A stretch of 58,468 nt of DNA from Senegalia massiliensis (GCF_009911265.1 NZ_QXXA01000017.1:1-58468), one strand, 5' to 3'. Positions 25,220 to 35,174 are shown, counted from the first letter of the stretch. Made by a program: numbers and translations. The notes: generated by a model not told the origin, from the letters alone.

Positions 25220-25786
25220 ATGTCATATAAATTTAATCCAAAAAATAAGAAAAAATTAGATAATATTGATAGAAGAAGATCTTTACCACCAAAAGAAACT
25301 TTGGAAAAATTATATTTAAAAGAAGGAGACTATATTGCCGATATTGGTTGTGGAATAGGATATTTCACATTTCCAGCTTCAGATATAGTTAAGAGTACAG
25401 GGAAGGTTTATGCTATTGATATATCACAAGATATGCTTCAAGATGTAGAAGAAAAAATAAATAATAAGGATATAGATAATATTCAGGTTATAAAAGGAGA
25501 AATATCAGAATTAAAAGATAATAGTGTAAATTATATTTTTATAAGTAATGTTCTTCATGAAATTGATAATAAGGATAAATTTTTTAATGATTTAAAGAGA
25601 GTATTACAGAGTAACGGTAGAATTTCAATAATTGAGTGGAAAAAAATCAAAATGGATATTGGTCCATCATTAGAACATAGAGTATCTCAGGAATGGTTAA
25701 AGGATAAATTATTCTATATAGGTTTTAAGGATTTGGAAATTATTAATATAAATGATAATTTATATTCAGTGACAGGAAAATTATAA
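25220..25786 (+). CDS. Class I SAM-dependent methyltransferase
   Basis: A 188-residue protein with SAM motif I IADIGCGIGYFTFPA (about residues 37-51) and the motif-II-like acidic VYAIDISQDML. The post-motif FISNVLHEI is typical. Substrate unknown; it resembles UbiE/small-molecule methyltransferases. AAAGGAGAATACT precedes the ATG. It leads a short operon with a threonine-aldolase-like gene and a second methyltransferase. Confidence 0.85.
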   Translation: MSYKFNPKNKKKLDNIDRRRSLPPKETLEKLYLKEGDYIADIGCGIGYFTFPASDIVKSTGKVYAIDISQDMLQDVEEKINNKDIDNIQVIKGEISELKDNSVNYIFISNVLHEIDNKDKFFNDLKRVLQSNGRISIIEWKKIKMDIGPSLEHRVSQEWLKDKLFYIGFKDLEIININDNLYSVTGKL

Positions 25787-25806
25787 AAAGTATTGGAGGA
25801 ATGAAA

Positions 25807-26829
25807 ATGTATAGTTTTATGAATGATTATAGTGAAGGTGCTCATCCAAAAATATTAGAAAATCTTACTAAATATAATTTAGAGCAAAACATAGGATATG
25901 GACAAGATAAACATAGTGAAAAAGCAAAAAAACATATAATAAAATTCATTCAAAATGATAATGTGGATATTCATTTTATACCAGGTGGAACACAAACTAA
26001 CTTGCTTGCAATATCAAGTTTTTTAAGACCTCATGAAGCTGTAATAGCTGCTGATACTGGACATATTAATGTACATGAGACAGGTGCTATTGAGACTACA
26101 GGACATAAGGTAATTGCTATGGAATCTAAAAATGGAAAATTAAGTATAGAATCTATTAAAAAAGCTTTGGATTATCATAGTGATGAGCATATGGTAAAAC
26201 CTAAAATGGTATATATATCTAATTCTACAGAGTTGGGTACTATATATACAAAAAGAGAATTAAATGATATAAAGAAAATATGTAATGAAAATAATTTGTT
26301 ATTATTTTTAGATGGAGCACGCCTTGGTTCTGCTCTTACTTGCAAAGAAAATGATTTATCTTCAAAAGAAATATCTAATTTGGTAGATGCTTTTTATATA
26401 GGAGGAACTAAAAATGGAGCATTACTTGGTGAAGCTTTAGTTATATGTAAAGATGAATTAAAAGAAGATTTTAGATATCTTATTAAACAAAGAGGAGCTC
26501 TTATGGCTAAAGGTTTTGTAGCTGGGATTCAATTTGAAACATTATTTGAAGATGACCTATTTTTTTCCCTAGCAAATCATGCTAATAAAATGGCAGAAAA
26601 AATAGCAAATTCACTAGAAAATCTAGGCTATAATTTTTATGCACCACCTATGACAAATCAATTATTTCCTATATTATCAAACGACATATTAGAAAATTTA
26701 TCAAAGGAATTTTTATATTCAATTGAGGCAAGAGTAGATAAAGACAATAGTGCAGTACGATTTGTAACATCATGGGCAACTACTGAAGAATCAGTTAATA
26801 AATTAATAAGCTTTTTTAAAAGTTTATAG
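25807..26829 (+). CDS. Threonine-aldolase / beta-eliminating-lyase family PLP enzyme
   Basis: A 340-residue fold-type I PLP enzyme, distinct from ltaE upstream. It begins MYSFMNDYSEGAHPKIL and has FIPGGTQTNLLAI, ADTGHINVHETGAIE, LDGARLGSALT and YIGGTKNGALLGEA with the PLP Lys. This subfamily is annotated as low-specificity threonine aldolase; true substrate unproven. ATG 25807 is used since GGAGGA is six bases before it and touches the ATG at 25801. Confidence 0.88.
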   Translation: MYSFMNDYSEGAHPKILENLTKYNLEQNIGYGQDKHSEKAKKHIIKFIQNDNVDIHFIPGGTQTNLLAISSFLRPHEAVIAADTGHINVHETGAIETTGHKVIAMESKNGKLSIESIKKALDYHSDEHMVKPKMVYISNSTELGTIYTKRELNDIKKICNENNLLLFLDGARLGSALTCKENDLSSKEISNLVDAFYIGGTKNGALLGEALVICKDELKEDFRYLIKQRGALMAKGFVAGIQFETLFEDDLFFSLANHANKMAEKIANSLENLGYNFYAPPMTNQLFPILSNDILENLSKEFLYSIEARVDKDNSAVRFVTSWATTEESVNKLISFFKSL

Positions 26830-26842
26830 TGGAGGTAATTGT

Positions 26843-27559
26843 ATGTCAAAATTTTATGCAGAAATAGCTAGATATTATGATTATATTTTTCCTTTATCAG
26901 TAGAGAAATTAAACTTAATAAATGATTTGGCTGGAAACAATTCAAAAGACATTTTAGATGTGGCCAGTGGTAGTGGTTTATATTCAAAAAAATTAAGTGA
27001 TAATGGATATAATGTAACTGCTATTGATTTAGACAATGAAATGATAAATAAATTAAAAGAAAAAGATAAAAAGATAGATGCAAAAGTTTTAAATATGCTA
27101 GATATAGAAAAGTTAAATAAAAAGTTCGATTTAATTTTTAGTATTGGTAATTCTATAGTTCATTTAGAAAATAATGAAATGATAAAAAAGTTTTTGTATT
27201 CAGTTAAAAATTCTTTAAATGAAAATGGGAAATTATTAATACAAATAGTTAATTACGATAGAATATTAGAAAAAAATATTAAAAGACTACCAACTATAAA
27301 AAATAATGAAGAAAGTTTAGTATTTGAAAGATATTATGAATATTTAGAGCAAGAACATAAAATAAATTTTAAAACCATATTAAAAGTAAATAATAGCACT
27401 TTTGAAAACAATGTATTATTACATCCAATAACATCTGAAGAAATAAAAGGACTATTAAAGGAAGTAGGATTTTCTAGTATTAATTTTTATGGAGATTTTA
27501 CTCAAAGTAATTATGAACCTATAGATTCATTTCCTTTAATAATAATAGCTAAAAAATAA
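26843..27559 (+). CDS. Class I SAM-dependent methyltransferase
   Basis: A 238-residue methyltransferase. It begins FYAEIARYYDYIFPLS and has motif I ILDVASGSGLYSKKL, then VTAIDLDNEMI and the Asp-containing KFDLIFSIGNSIVHL. Substrate unknown. GGAGGTAATTGT precedes the ATG, 13 bp after the preceding gene, so it is in the same operon. Confidence 0.85.
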   Translation: MSKFYAEIARYYDYIFPLSVEKLNLINDLAGNNSKDILDVASGSGLYSKKLSDNGYNVTAIDLDNEMINKLKEKDKKIDAKVLNMLDIEKLNKKFDLIFSIGNSIVHLENNEMIKKFLYSVKNSLNENGKLLIQIVNYDRILEKNIKRLPTIKNNEESLVFERYYEYLEQEHKINFKTILKVNNSTFENNVLLHPITSEEIKGLLKEVGFSSINFYGDFTQSNYEPIDSFPLIIIAKK

Positions 27560-27592
27560 TACAAAATCTTATATGAAAGAGAGAGAATAAAT

Positions 27593-28396
27593 ATGAAGTT
27601 AAGCAATGACAAATTAAAATTATTAACTAATGATTTAGTGAAATGGATAAGAGAAATGATGAGTAGTACTGGTGGAGAAAAAGCTATAATTGGTATATCA
27701 GGTGGAAAAGATAGCTCTGTGGTTGCAGGACTATGTGTAAGAGCATTGGGAAAAGAGAATGTGTTAGGAATTTTAATGCCTCATGAAGTGCAATATGATA
27801 TAAATTATTCTCATGAAATATGTGATTTTTTGGGTATAAAATATAAAGAAGTATCTATTACTCCTATGATGAAAAGTTTTTATGAAGTTTTAGAAGATAC
27901 AAAAGGTGATTTTATAGATAATATATCGGAACAAACAAAATTAAATTTACCTCCAAGAATTCGTATGACTTTACTTTATGCTATAAGTCAATCTATATAT
28001 AATGGTAGGGTAATAAATACAAGTAATTTATCTGAAGATTGGGTAGGGTATGCCACAGTTTATGGAGATACTACAGGAGCATTTTCACCTCTTGCAACTC
28101 TTACAACTGATGAAGTTATACAAGTAGGTAGATATATAGGAATTCCAGAGAAATTTATTATTAAAACTCCAGAAGATGGACTTACAAAAAAAACAGATGA
28201 AGATGTACTAGGATTTAGTTATGACACTTTAAATCGTTATATAAGAGAAGGGAAAATAGATGATAAAGGTATAAAAAATAAGATTGATAAAATGCATAAA
28301 TATAGTAGATTTAAATTTACTCCAATTCCTATATATAATTCATATTTACCTATAAAAGCAAAAGAATTAGGAAATTTTTATAATGATAAAAAATAA
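27593..28396 (+). CDS. nadE: Ammonia-dependent NAD synthase
   Basis: A 267-residue NadE, amidating deamido-NAD. The PP-loop SGGKDSS (residues 36-42) and the TSNLSEDWVGYATVYGDTTG stretch are typical. There is no nitrilase-type glutaminase domain, so the nitrogen donor is ammonia. This is common in anaerobes but agrees with the ammonia theme of the purine operon. AGAGAGAATAA precedes the ATG; the exporter gene overlaps its end by 14 bp. Confidence 0.94.
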   Translation: MKLSNDKLKLLTNDLVKWIREMMSSTGGEKAIIGISGGKDSSVVAGLCVRALGKENVLGILMPHEVQYDINYSHEICDFLGIKYKEVSITPMMKSFYEVLEDTKGDFIDNISEQTKLNLPPRIRMTLLYAISQSIYNGRVINTSNLSEDWVGYATVYGDTTGAFSPLATLTTDEVIQVGRYIGIPEKFIIKTPEDGLTKKTDEDVLGFSYDTLNRYIREGKIDDKGIKNKIDKMHKYSRFKFTPIPIYNSYLPIKAKELGNFYNDKK

Positions 28397-29321
28397 AATA
28401 GTATATTTAGCAGCTGTAATATTTTCTATAATTACAGGACTATCTTATTTTTTTAATAAAGTTGCTCTTGAAACTTCAGAACCTATAGATATATTAGCCC
28501 ATAGGTTTACTTCAGCATTTTTAGGACTTTTAATAGGCATATTATTTGGCTTTATAAAAGTGAATTTAACAAAAGAAAAAATCAAAAAAATATTACCCCT
28601 TGCACTTTTTAATCCATTATTATATTTTGGACTCCAGACAACAGGACTCCAGTATGCTACTTCAGTTGAAGGAGGAATATTGTTAGCATCATCACCAATA
28701 TTTACATTACTATTAGCTTCTTATTTTTTAAAAGAAAAAAGTACATTAAGTCAAAAAATATTCATTATTTTATCTGTATCTGGAGTTGTTTATATAACTA
28801 TTATGAAAGGTGTAACATTTGATTTTAATAATATTTTAGGAGTGGTACTTTTACTTTTATCAGCAATATCAATTGCATCATATAATGTAGTTGGTAGAGT
28901 ACTTAATAAGAACTTTTCAAATATGGAAATAAGCTTTGTGATGATATCTATTAGTTTTATAATATATAATATTATTGCTATAGTAAAACATATAATGTCA
29001 AATGATTTATTAAATTATTTTACCCCATTTACAAATATTGATTTCACTATTTCTGTAGTATATCTTGGAGTATTATCTTCTTTGGTTTCATCGCTTATTA
29101 ATAATTATGTATTATCAAATATTGAAGCTTCAAAAATGAGTGTATTTGCTAATTTAGCGACGGTTATATCTATCTTTGCAGGAGTTATATTTTTAAATGA
29201 GCATTTATATTATTATCATATTATAGGATCCATTTTTATAATTGGAGGAGTATTAGGGGTTAATTTTAGTGAAAGTATAAAGTTTAAAATAGTAAAATTC
29301 AATAAAGGTACAGACTATTAA
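28383..29321 (+). CDS. EamA-family (DMT) exporter
   Basis: A 312-residue protein with ten hydrophobic segments in two EamA repeats, the usual drug/metabolite transporter layout. The end of repeat one reads EGGILLASSPIFTLLLASYF and of repeat two ANLATVISIFAGVIFL. Substrate unknown. Its start lies inside the end of nadE, suggesting coupling. Confidence 0.88.
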   Translation: MIKNKIVYLAAVIFSIITGLSYFFNKVALETSEPIDILAHRFTSAFLGLLIGILFGFIKVNLTKEKIKKILPLALFNPLLYFGLQTTGLQYATSVEGGILLASSPIFTLLLASYFLKEKSTLSQKIFIILSVSGVVYITIMKGVTFDFNNILGVVLLLLSAISIASYNVVGRVLNKNFSNMEISFVMISISFIIYNIIAIVKHIMSNDLLNYFTPFTNIDFTISVVYLGVLSSLVSSLINNYVLSNIEASKMSVFANLATVISIFAGVIFLNEHLYYYHIIGSIFIIGGVLGVNFSESIKFKIVKFNKGTDY

Positions 29322-29417
29322 AAACTGATAGCATATTATAAGTTTTTAATAAATAATCTAAATCATATGGTATAATAAAATAGACTTTTAATTATTTAAA
29401 TATAAGAGAGGTAAAAA

Positions 29418-30953
29418 ATGAAATTTATTAAAAAGATTTTATTAAATAGGATATTAGTCATAGGTATCTCTATATTGGCACAGCTTTTTGCTCTTATATG
29501 GGCAACATTGAAATTTCAAGATTATTTTGTGCTCTTTTATGCAATTAGCATTATAATTAGTATAGGAGTCGTATTATTTATAATAAACGACCCAATAAAT
29601 CCTGCTTATAAAATAGCTTGGATAATACCTATATTATTATTTCCTATATTTGGAGGATTATTTTATATATTTTTTGGCGGCAATAAAGTAAATAAAAGAG
29701 ATAAAAAAAGGATGAAATTTATAGAACATAAAATGAAACAATGTTTACCACCTGATAGAGATATATTAAAAGAAATAGAATTAATTGATAAAGATGCAAT
29801 GAATCAATCTAGTTATTTACAAAATTCTGCTTATGGACCACCTTTTAAAGATACCTTCACTGAATATTTTCCTATTGGTGAGCTAAAGTTTAAAAGATTA
29901 AAGGAAGAATTAAAAAAAGCTAAAGAATTTATATTTTTAGAGTACTTTATTATTTCTGAAGGAAAGATGTGGGATGAAATATTAGAAATATTAAAGGAAA
30001 AAGCATCAGAAGGTATAGATATTAGAATAATATATGATGACTTTGGGTGTGTATTAACTTTGCCTTATGGATATGATAAAAAATTAGAAAGTATGGGCAT
30101 AAAGTGTGCAATTTTCAATCCACTTATACCAGTTTTATCGCCAAAACTTAACAATAGAGATCATAGAAAAATAGCAATAATAGATGGTCATACTGGTTTT
30201 ACAGGTGGAATAAATCTAGCAGATGAATATATAAATGTTATTGATAGATTTGGACATTGGAAAGATTCAGCTATTATGCTTAAAGGAGATGCTGTATGGT
30301 CTCTTACTGTAATGTTTTTATCTATGTGGGATTATATGAAAGGAATAGATGAAGATTTTAATAAATTTAAAAAAGAAAAAGTACATATTGATTATAAGAA
30401 ACAAAAAGGATATATACAACCCTTTACTGATAATCCATTAGATGATGAAACTGTTGGTGAGATAACATATCTTAATTTAATAAATAAAGCAAAAGATTAC
30501 ATATATATTACTACACCATATTTAATTATAGACAATGAAATGGTAGTAGCTCTTACTTCTGCTGCAAAAGCTGGAATAGATGTGAAGATTATTACACCTC
30601 ATAATCCTGATAAATGGTATGTTCATGCAGTTACACGTTCTTTTTATAAATTGCTTATTGAAAAAGGAATAAAAATATATGAATATATTCCTGGGTTTAT
30701 TCATTCTAAAAATTTTGTTGTTGATGATAATTATGGAGTAGTAAGTACAATTAATATGGATTATAGAAGTTTATATTTACATTTTGAATGTGGAGTATGG
30801 ATGTATAAAACAGACAGCGTTTATGATATGAAAAAAGATTTTTTAGATACACTAGAGCTTTGTAAGGAAATTACTTATGAAGAAGCAACTGATATTAAGC
30901 TTCATAGAAGATTAGGCAGATCAATACTAAGAGCATTTTCACCTCTTATGTAA
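29418..30953 (+). CDS. cls: Cardiolipin synthase
   Basis: A 511-residue membrane phospholipase-D-type enzyme joining two phosphatidylglycerols into cardiolipin. Two or three N-terminal membrane segments precede two HxKxxxxD motifs: HRKIAIID starting at residue 249 and HSKNFVVD starting at residue 429. NFVVDDNYGVVSTINMDYRSL is the normal C-terminal signature. AGAGAGGTAAAAA precedes the ATG. Single-gene unit. Confidence 0.94.
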   Translation: MKFIKKILLNRILVIGISILAQLFALIWATLKFQDYFVLFYAISIIISIGVVLFIINDPINPAYKIAWIIPILLFPIFGGLFYIFFGGNKVNKRDKKRMKFIEHKMKQCLPPDRDILKEIELIDKDAMNQSSYLQNSAYGPPFKDTFTEYFPIGELKFKRLKEELKKAKEFIFLEYFIISEGKMWDEILEILKEKASEGIDIRIIYDDFGCVLTLPYGYDKKLESMGIKCAIFNPLIPVLSPKLNNRDHRKIAIIDGHTGFTGGINLADEYINVIDRFGHWKDSAIMLKGDAVWSLTVMFLSMWDYMKGIDEDFNKFKKEKVHIDYKKQKGYIQPFTDNPLDDETVGEITYLNLINKAKDYIYITTPYLIIDNEMVVALTSAAKAGIDVKIITPHNPDKWYVHAVTRSFYKLLIEKGIKIYEYIPGFIHSKNFVVDDNYGVVSTINMDYRSLYLHFECGVWMYKTDSVYDMKKDFLDTLELCKEITYEEATDIKLHRRLGRSILRAFSPLM

Positions 30954-31031
30954 ATTTAATATTTAAACTATTTTACTTATGAATAAAGTTTTAAAACATA
31001 GGAAAAATAAGTTTAAGGAGGTGTATTTTAT

Positions 31032-31490
31032 ATGCTAAGTTTAACCCAAAAAGAACAGACATTATTACAAGATCAAAAAAGTCATGAAGAAATGTGTATT
31101 AAGAAATATACAAAATATGCAAATGAAGCTGGAGACCCAGAATTAAAACAGCTTTTTAATGAATTGGCATCTCAAGAGAGAGAGCATTTAAATACTGTAA
31201 ATCAAATATTAAATGGTCAAGTACCAAATGTAAACTCACAAAGTAATTCTAATAATTCACAAAATAAAATAACACAATTTAGCGGTAATAATATGAATAA
31301 TCAGCAAGATGCTGATTTATGTCAAGATTTACTTTCAACAGAAAAATATGTTTCAAGCACATATAATACAACGATATTTGAATGTAAAGATACTAATGTA
31401 AGAAAAGCATTAAATCACATTCAAAAAGAAGAACAAGAACATGGTGAAAAGATATATAATTATATGCAGGCTAATGGAATGTATAGTTAG
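31032..31490 (+). CDS. CotF-like spore coat protein
   Basis: A 152-residue protein of the coat F family. Helix 1-2 (DQKSHEEMCIKKYTKYANEA, SQEREHLNTV) and helix 3-4 (LLSTEKYVSSTYNT, QKEEQEHGEKIYNYMQANG) are joined by a Gln/Asn/Ser-rich linker at about residues 64-95. Paired Glu-x-x-His motifs suggest a ferritin-like fold, though metal binding is not shown. GGAGGTGTATTTTAT precedes the ATG. A terminator follows. Confidence 0.82.
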   Translation: MLSLTQKEQTLLQDQKSHEEMCIKKYTKYANEAGDPELKQLFNELASQEREHLNTVNQILNGQVPNVNSQSNSNNSQNKITQFSGNNMNNQQDADLCQDLLSTEKYVSSTYNTTIFECKDTNVRKALNHIQKEEQEHGEKIYNYMQANGMYS

Positions 31491-31500
31491 TAACAAATAA

Positions 31501-31531
31501 TAAAGGATGTATGAAAATCATACATCCTTTA
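31501..31531. terminator. Bidirectional terminator
   Basis: TAAAGGATGTATGA and TCATACATCCTTTA flank an AAA loop, between the CotF-like gene and convergent fba. Confidence 0.85.
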
Positions 31532-31535
31532 TTAT

Positions 31536-32399
31536 TTAAGCTTTATTTATTGAACCAAAAAGCTCCATTTTTTCTTTTACTATTTCTTTAACAGCTTCTG
31601 TACCAGGAGCGAGAAGTTTTCTAGGATCAAATCCTTTACCTTCTAAATCTTTTCCTTCTTCAATATATTTACGAGTTTCAGCTGCAAATGCCCATTGACA
31701 TTCAGTATTTACGTTTATTTTTGCAACTCCAAGACTTATAGCCTTTTTAACCATATCTTCAGGAATACCTGTTCCACCATGTAATACTAAAGGAACATCA
31801 TTTGTAATATCATCAATTTGTTTTAATACATCGAAATCTAGACCTTTCCAATTTTCAGGATATTTACCATGTATATTACCAATTCCAGCCGCAAGTATAG
31901 ATACACCTAAGTCAGCAATAGTTTTACATTCATTAGGATCAGCTACTTCACCAGAACCTATAACACCATCTTCTTCACCACCAATTGAACCTACTTCTGC
32001 TTCAACTGAAATTCCTTTAGATTGTGCAATTCTTATAATTTCTTTTGTTTTTTCTATATTTTCATCTATATCATAATGAGAACCATCAAACATTACAGAT
32101 GAAAATCCAGCATCCATAGCTTTTTGTGCACCTTCATAGCTACCATGATCTAAGTGAAGTGCTACAGGAACAGTTATATTTAACTCTTCAAGCATACCAT
32201 TTACCATACCTACTACAGTTTTAAATCCCCCCATATATTTTCCTGCACCTTCAGATACACCTAAAATTACTGGAGAACTATTTTCTTGTGCTGTAAGTAA
32301 TACAGCCTTAGTCCACTCTAAATTATTTATATTAAAGTGTCCTACAGCATATCCTTCCTTATGTGCTTTTTTCAACATATCATCTACTGTAACTAACAT
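31536..32399 (-). CDS. fba: Class II fructose-bisphosphate aldolase
   Basis: A 287-residue zinc-dependent aldolase of glycolysis. Marks include YAVGHFNINNLEW, LHLDHGSYEGA (Asp/His of the active site), VMFDGSHYD, EAEVGSIGGEEDG and LVLHGGTGIP, ending with GFDPRKLLAPG. GGAGGTTTTTTA precedes the ATG on the minus strand. It is divergent from a TetR gene; the shared upstream region holds the TetR operators. Confidence 0.94.
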   Translation of the reverse strand: MLVTVDDMLKKAHKEGYAVGHFNINNLEWTKAVLLTAQENSSPVILGVSEGAGKYMGGFKTVVGMVNGMLEELNITVPVALHLDHGSYEGAQKAMDAGFSSVMFDGSHYDIDENIEKTKEIIRIAQSKGISVEAEVGSIGGEEDGVIGSGEVADPNECKTIADLGVSILAAGIGNIHGKYPENWKGLDFDVLKQIDDITNDVPLVLHGGTGIPEDMVKKAISLGVAKINVNTECQWAFAAETRKYIEEGKDLEGKGFDPRKLLAPGTEAVKEIVKEKMELFGSINKA

Positions 32400-32477
32400 T
32401 AAAAAACCTCCTAAAGTTTACTGAATACCTACATATATATTACCACATATAAAGAAAATATAAAACTTAAAATTTTA

Positions 32478-32527
32478 TTGACCAATATAGTCAGAGTATG
32501 CTATAATTAAACTGACCAGTAAAGTCA
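32478..32527 (+). promoter_or_regulatory. TetR-gene promoter with two palindromic operators
   Basis: TTGACC (32478-32483) and TATAAT (32502-32507), 18 bp apart, form a promoter. TGACCAATATAGTCA (32479-32493) overlaps the -35 and TGACCAGTAAAGTCA (32513-32527) lies just past the -10. Both have TGAC/GTCA arms with the same spacing, as expected for an autoregulating TetR dimer. Confidence 0.75.
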
Positions 32528-32542
32528 ATATAAAACAAAAGG

Positions 32543-33169
32543 ATGAATAATAATATGGAAACAATATTAGAGAAAATTGATATAGAAAAAAGAGATAGAA
32601 TAATAAATAGCGCATTAGAAGAGTTTAGTAAGAACAATTTTGAAAAGGCTTCAACAAATAATATTGTAAAGAGAGCTCAAATATCTAAAGGATTACTATA
32701 TCATTATTTTGGAACAAAACAAAAACTTTATGAATTTTTAAAAGAATTTAGCATAAAAAAAACAATAGAGAATATAGAAAGTAACATTAATTGGGATGAA
32801 AAAGATTTTTTATTAAGATTAAAACAAGTTGGAATCATAAAGCTTAAAATGAGTGATAGATATCCTTATTTGTTTAATTTTTTTTCAAGAATATTTGAAA
32901 ATGCATCAGTTGAAGACATGAAAAAATTAAGTGATAAATATTCTTTAGGTTTAATAGATAAGATATATACTCAAAATATTGATTTTTCTTTATTTAGAGA
33001 TGATATTGATAAACAAAAGGCTTTTACTATAATAAATTGGACATTTGAAAAATATGGTGAGCAAAAAATTTTAGAGATTAGAAATTCTAATGAAAAAATA
33101 AATTATAAAATCATTGAAAAGGAAGTAGATGAATATATTGAAATATTTAGAAAATCTTTTTATAAATAA
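32543..33169 (+). CDS. TetR-family transcriptional regulator
   Basis: About 208 residues. The N-terminal helix-turn-helix shows RIINSALEEFSKNNF, ASTNNIVKRAQISKGLLYHY and FGTKQKLYEF, the classic TetR pattern. The C-terminal ligand domain is unassigned. Two starts are possible (32543 and 32555); neither has ideal ribosome-site spacing. It precedes an ABC exporter operon, which it probably represses along with itself through the two operators upstream. Confidence 0.9.
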   Translation: MNNNMETILEKIDIEKRDRIINSALEEFSKNNFEKASTNNIVKRAQISKGLLYHYFGTKQKLYEFLKEFSIKKTIENIESNINWDEKDFLLRLKQVGIIKLKMSDRYPYLFNFFSRIFENASVEDMKKLSDKYSLGLIDKIYTQNIDFSLFRDDIDKQKAFTIINWTFEKYGEQKILEIRNSNEKINYKIIEKEVDEYIEIFRKSFYK

Positions 33170-33211
33170 TAGTATTAAACAAACTTAAGTATTTAAAAGG
33201 GGGTAATATAG

Positions 33212-34066
33212 TTGATTAGTGTAAAAAATTTATATCATTCATACAATAAAGATGATAATTATTCAGTAAAGAATGTAAGTTTTAATGTGGATAAAGGTGA
33301 AATATTTGGATTTTTAGGTCCATCTGGAGCAGGAAAATCAACTACTCAAGGTATTCTTACAGGACTTTTACAATTACAAAAAGGTGAAGTTGAAGTTGCA
33401 GGATACGATATAAAGAATATTTCATCAAAAATGTTTAATAAAATAGGAATGAGTTTTGAACAATCAAATGTATATAGTAAACTTACAGCAAAAGAAAATC
33501 TAGACTTTTATAGTAAATTATTTGACGTAAAAACTGTAGATAGTATGAAATTACTTAAACTAGTAGGATTAGACGGTAAAGAAAATATTAGAGCAGGAGA
33601 TTTTTCAAAGGGAATGAAACATAGATTAACATTTGCAAGATCTATGATAAATAATCCTGAACTTTGGTTTTTAGATGAGCCTACAACTGGCCTTGATCCT
33701 GCTATAGCTTCAAATATAAAAGATATTATAAAGCAAAAAAACAAAGAAGGAGTTACAATATTTTTAACTACTCATAATATGTTTATAGCAGATGAGCTTT
33801 GTGATAGAGTAGCATTTATTGTAGACGGTGAAATAAAATTAATAGATTCACCTAAAAACTTAAAATTACAATATGGAGAAAAACTTGTAGAAGTTGAATA
33901 TATAAAAGAAAAAGAGATAATCACAGAAACTTTTTCAACTATTTTAGATAAAGATAAAAATTCTATTAAAAATATAATTGAAAATTATCAAATACAAACA
34001 ATGCATACAAAAGAAGCTACACTTGAAGAAATCTTTATAAAAGTTACAGGAAGGGAGCTAAAGTAA
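33212..34066 (+). CDS. ABC-2 exporter ATP-binding protein
   Basis: A 284-residue ATPase. Walker A is GPSGAGKSTT, the signature is variant (FSKGMKHRL in place of LSGGQ) and Walker B is LWFLDEPTTGLDPA, followed by the H-loop TTHNM. The architecture of TetR, ATPase, two permeases resembles operons annotated as fluoroquinolone exporters; the substrate here is unknown. It starts with TTG behind AAAGGGGGTAATA. Confidence 0.92.
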   Translation: MISVKNLYHSYNKDDNYSVKNVSFNVDKGEIFGFLGPSGAGKSTTQGILTGLLQLQKGEVEVAGYDIKNISSKMFNKIGMSFEQSNVYSKLTAKENLDFYSKLFDVKTVDSMKLLKLVGLDGKENIRAGDFSKGMKHRLTFARSMINNPELWFLDEPTTGLDPAIASNIKDIIKQKNKEGVTIFLTTHNMFIADELCDRVAFIVDGEIKLIDSPKNLKLQYGEKLVEVEYIKEKEIITETFSTILDKDKNSIKNIIENYQIQTMHTKEATLEEIFIKVTGRELK

Positions 34067-34067
34067 A

Positions 34068-35174
34068 ATGAAATTATGGCATAGCTTTCTAAAGGAAATG
34101 AAGTTAGCTTTTCGTGGGTTTTATATTTATATAGAAATTTTCATAGCAATATTACTTCTTGTAATAGTTCTAACAGTAGTGCCTGAAAATTTTAGTTCAA
34201 AGAGTGAAGAGTATATTTATTTAAATTTACCTGATAACATAAGAGAGAATTATATAGGTGGTATAAAACAATTAGATTTAGATAATAAAAAGGAAGTAAA
34301 AAAGATTGGAATAGATGATAAGGAAATAGAGGCAGATATTTATGAAACTAGCGATAAAGAAATATATATATTAAATAGTGAACAACAAATCAGAGATATA
34401 TCAGAAAAGGACCAAAAATTTGGTGTGGTAGTTAATATGAAAGACAATAAACTACATTATGAATATTATATTCAAGGTTATGAAAAAGAAAAACTTAAAA
34501 ATTTATATCTAATAAGCAATGTAGAAAACACAGAGGCTTTAAGAGAAAGTATAGATAATCAAGATATCAGACCTTTATCTATAGGTGAAGAAAAATTAAC
34601 TGATAGAGAAAATTTACTTCCTACATTTTTAACTTTTAATGGAAGTTTAATGGGACTTTTTATAATAGCAGCATATGTATTTCTAGATAAAGATGAAGGT
34701 GTAATAAAAGCTTATGCAGTTACAGCATCTAGTGTAAAAGAGTATCTTTTAAGTAAGACAATGGTCCTTTTATTAACTACTTTAGTGACTAGTTTAATAA
34801 TGGTTATACCTGTTATGGGTTTAAGAGCAAATTATTTTTTAATGATATTATTTTTAATAGCAACAACATTATTTTCCTCATCATTAGGGTTATTAATAGC
34901 AAGCTTTTATGATAATATAATGCAAGCATTTGGTACTATTTATATAATTATTATAATATTAATATTACCAGCTATTGCTAATATGATACCTTCTTGGAAT
35001 CCAGGTTGGATGAAATTTTTTCCTACTTATCATATGATAGCAGTTTTTAAAGAGATTATTTTAGAGAATCAAGATATAAGATATGTATTGTTAGCTTCTT
35101 TAGGTTTCTTATTATTAGGTATAGTATTATTTACACTAGCTAATAGAAGATATAAATCTACGCTTACAGTTTAA
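34068..35174 (+). CDS. ABC-2 exporter permease
   Basis: A 368-residue membrane protein with an N-terminal segment (about 20-40), a large hydrophilic loop of about 150 residues, then five or six membrane segments from about residue 188. This is the ABC-2/linearmycin-type layout. It starts one base after the ATPase stop, so the subunits are coupled in translation. Confidence 0.88.
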   Translation: MKLWHSFLKEMKLAFRGFYIYIEIFIAILLLVIVLTVVPENFSSKSEEYIYLNLPDNIRENYIGGIKQLDLDNKKEVKKIGIDDKEIEADIYETSDKEIYILNSEQQIRDISEKDQKFGVVVNMKDNKLHYEYYIQGYEKEKLKNLYLISNVENTEALRESIDNQDIRPLSIGEEKLTDRENLLPTFLTFNGSLMGLFIIAAYVFLDKDEGVIKAYAVTASSVKEYLLSKTMVLLLTTLVTSLIMVIPVMGLRANYFLMILFLIATTLFSSSLGLLIASFYDNIMQAFGTIYIIIIILILPAIANMIPSWNPGWMKFFPTYHMIAVFKEIILENQDIRYVLLASLGFLLLGIVLFTLANRRYKSTLTV

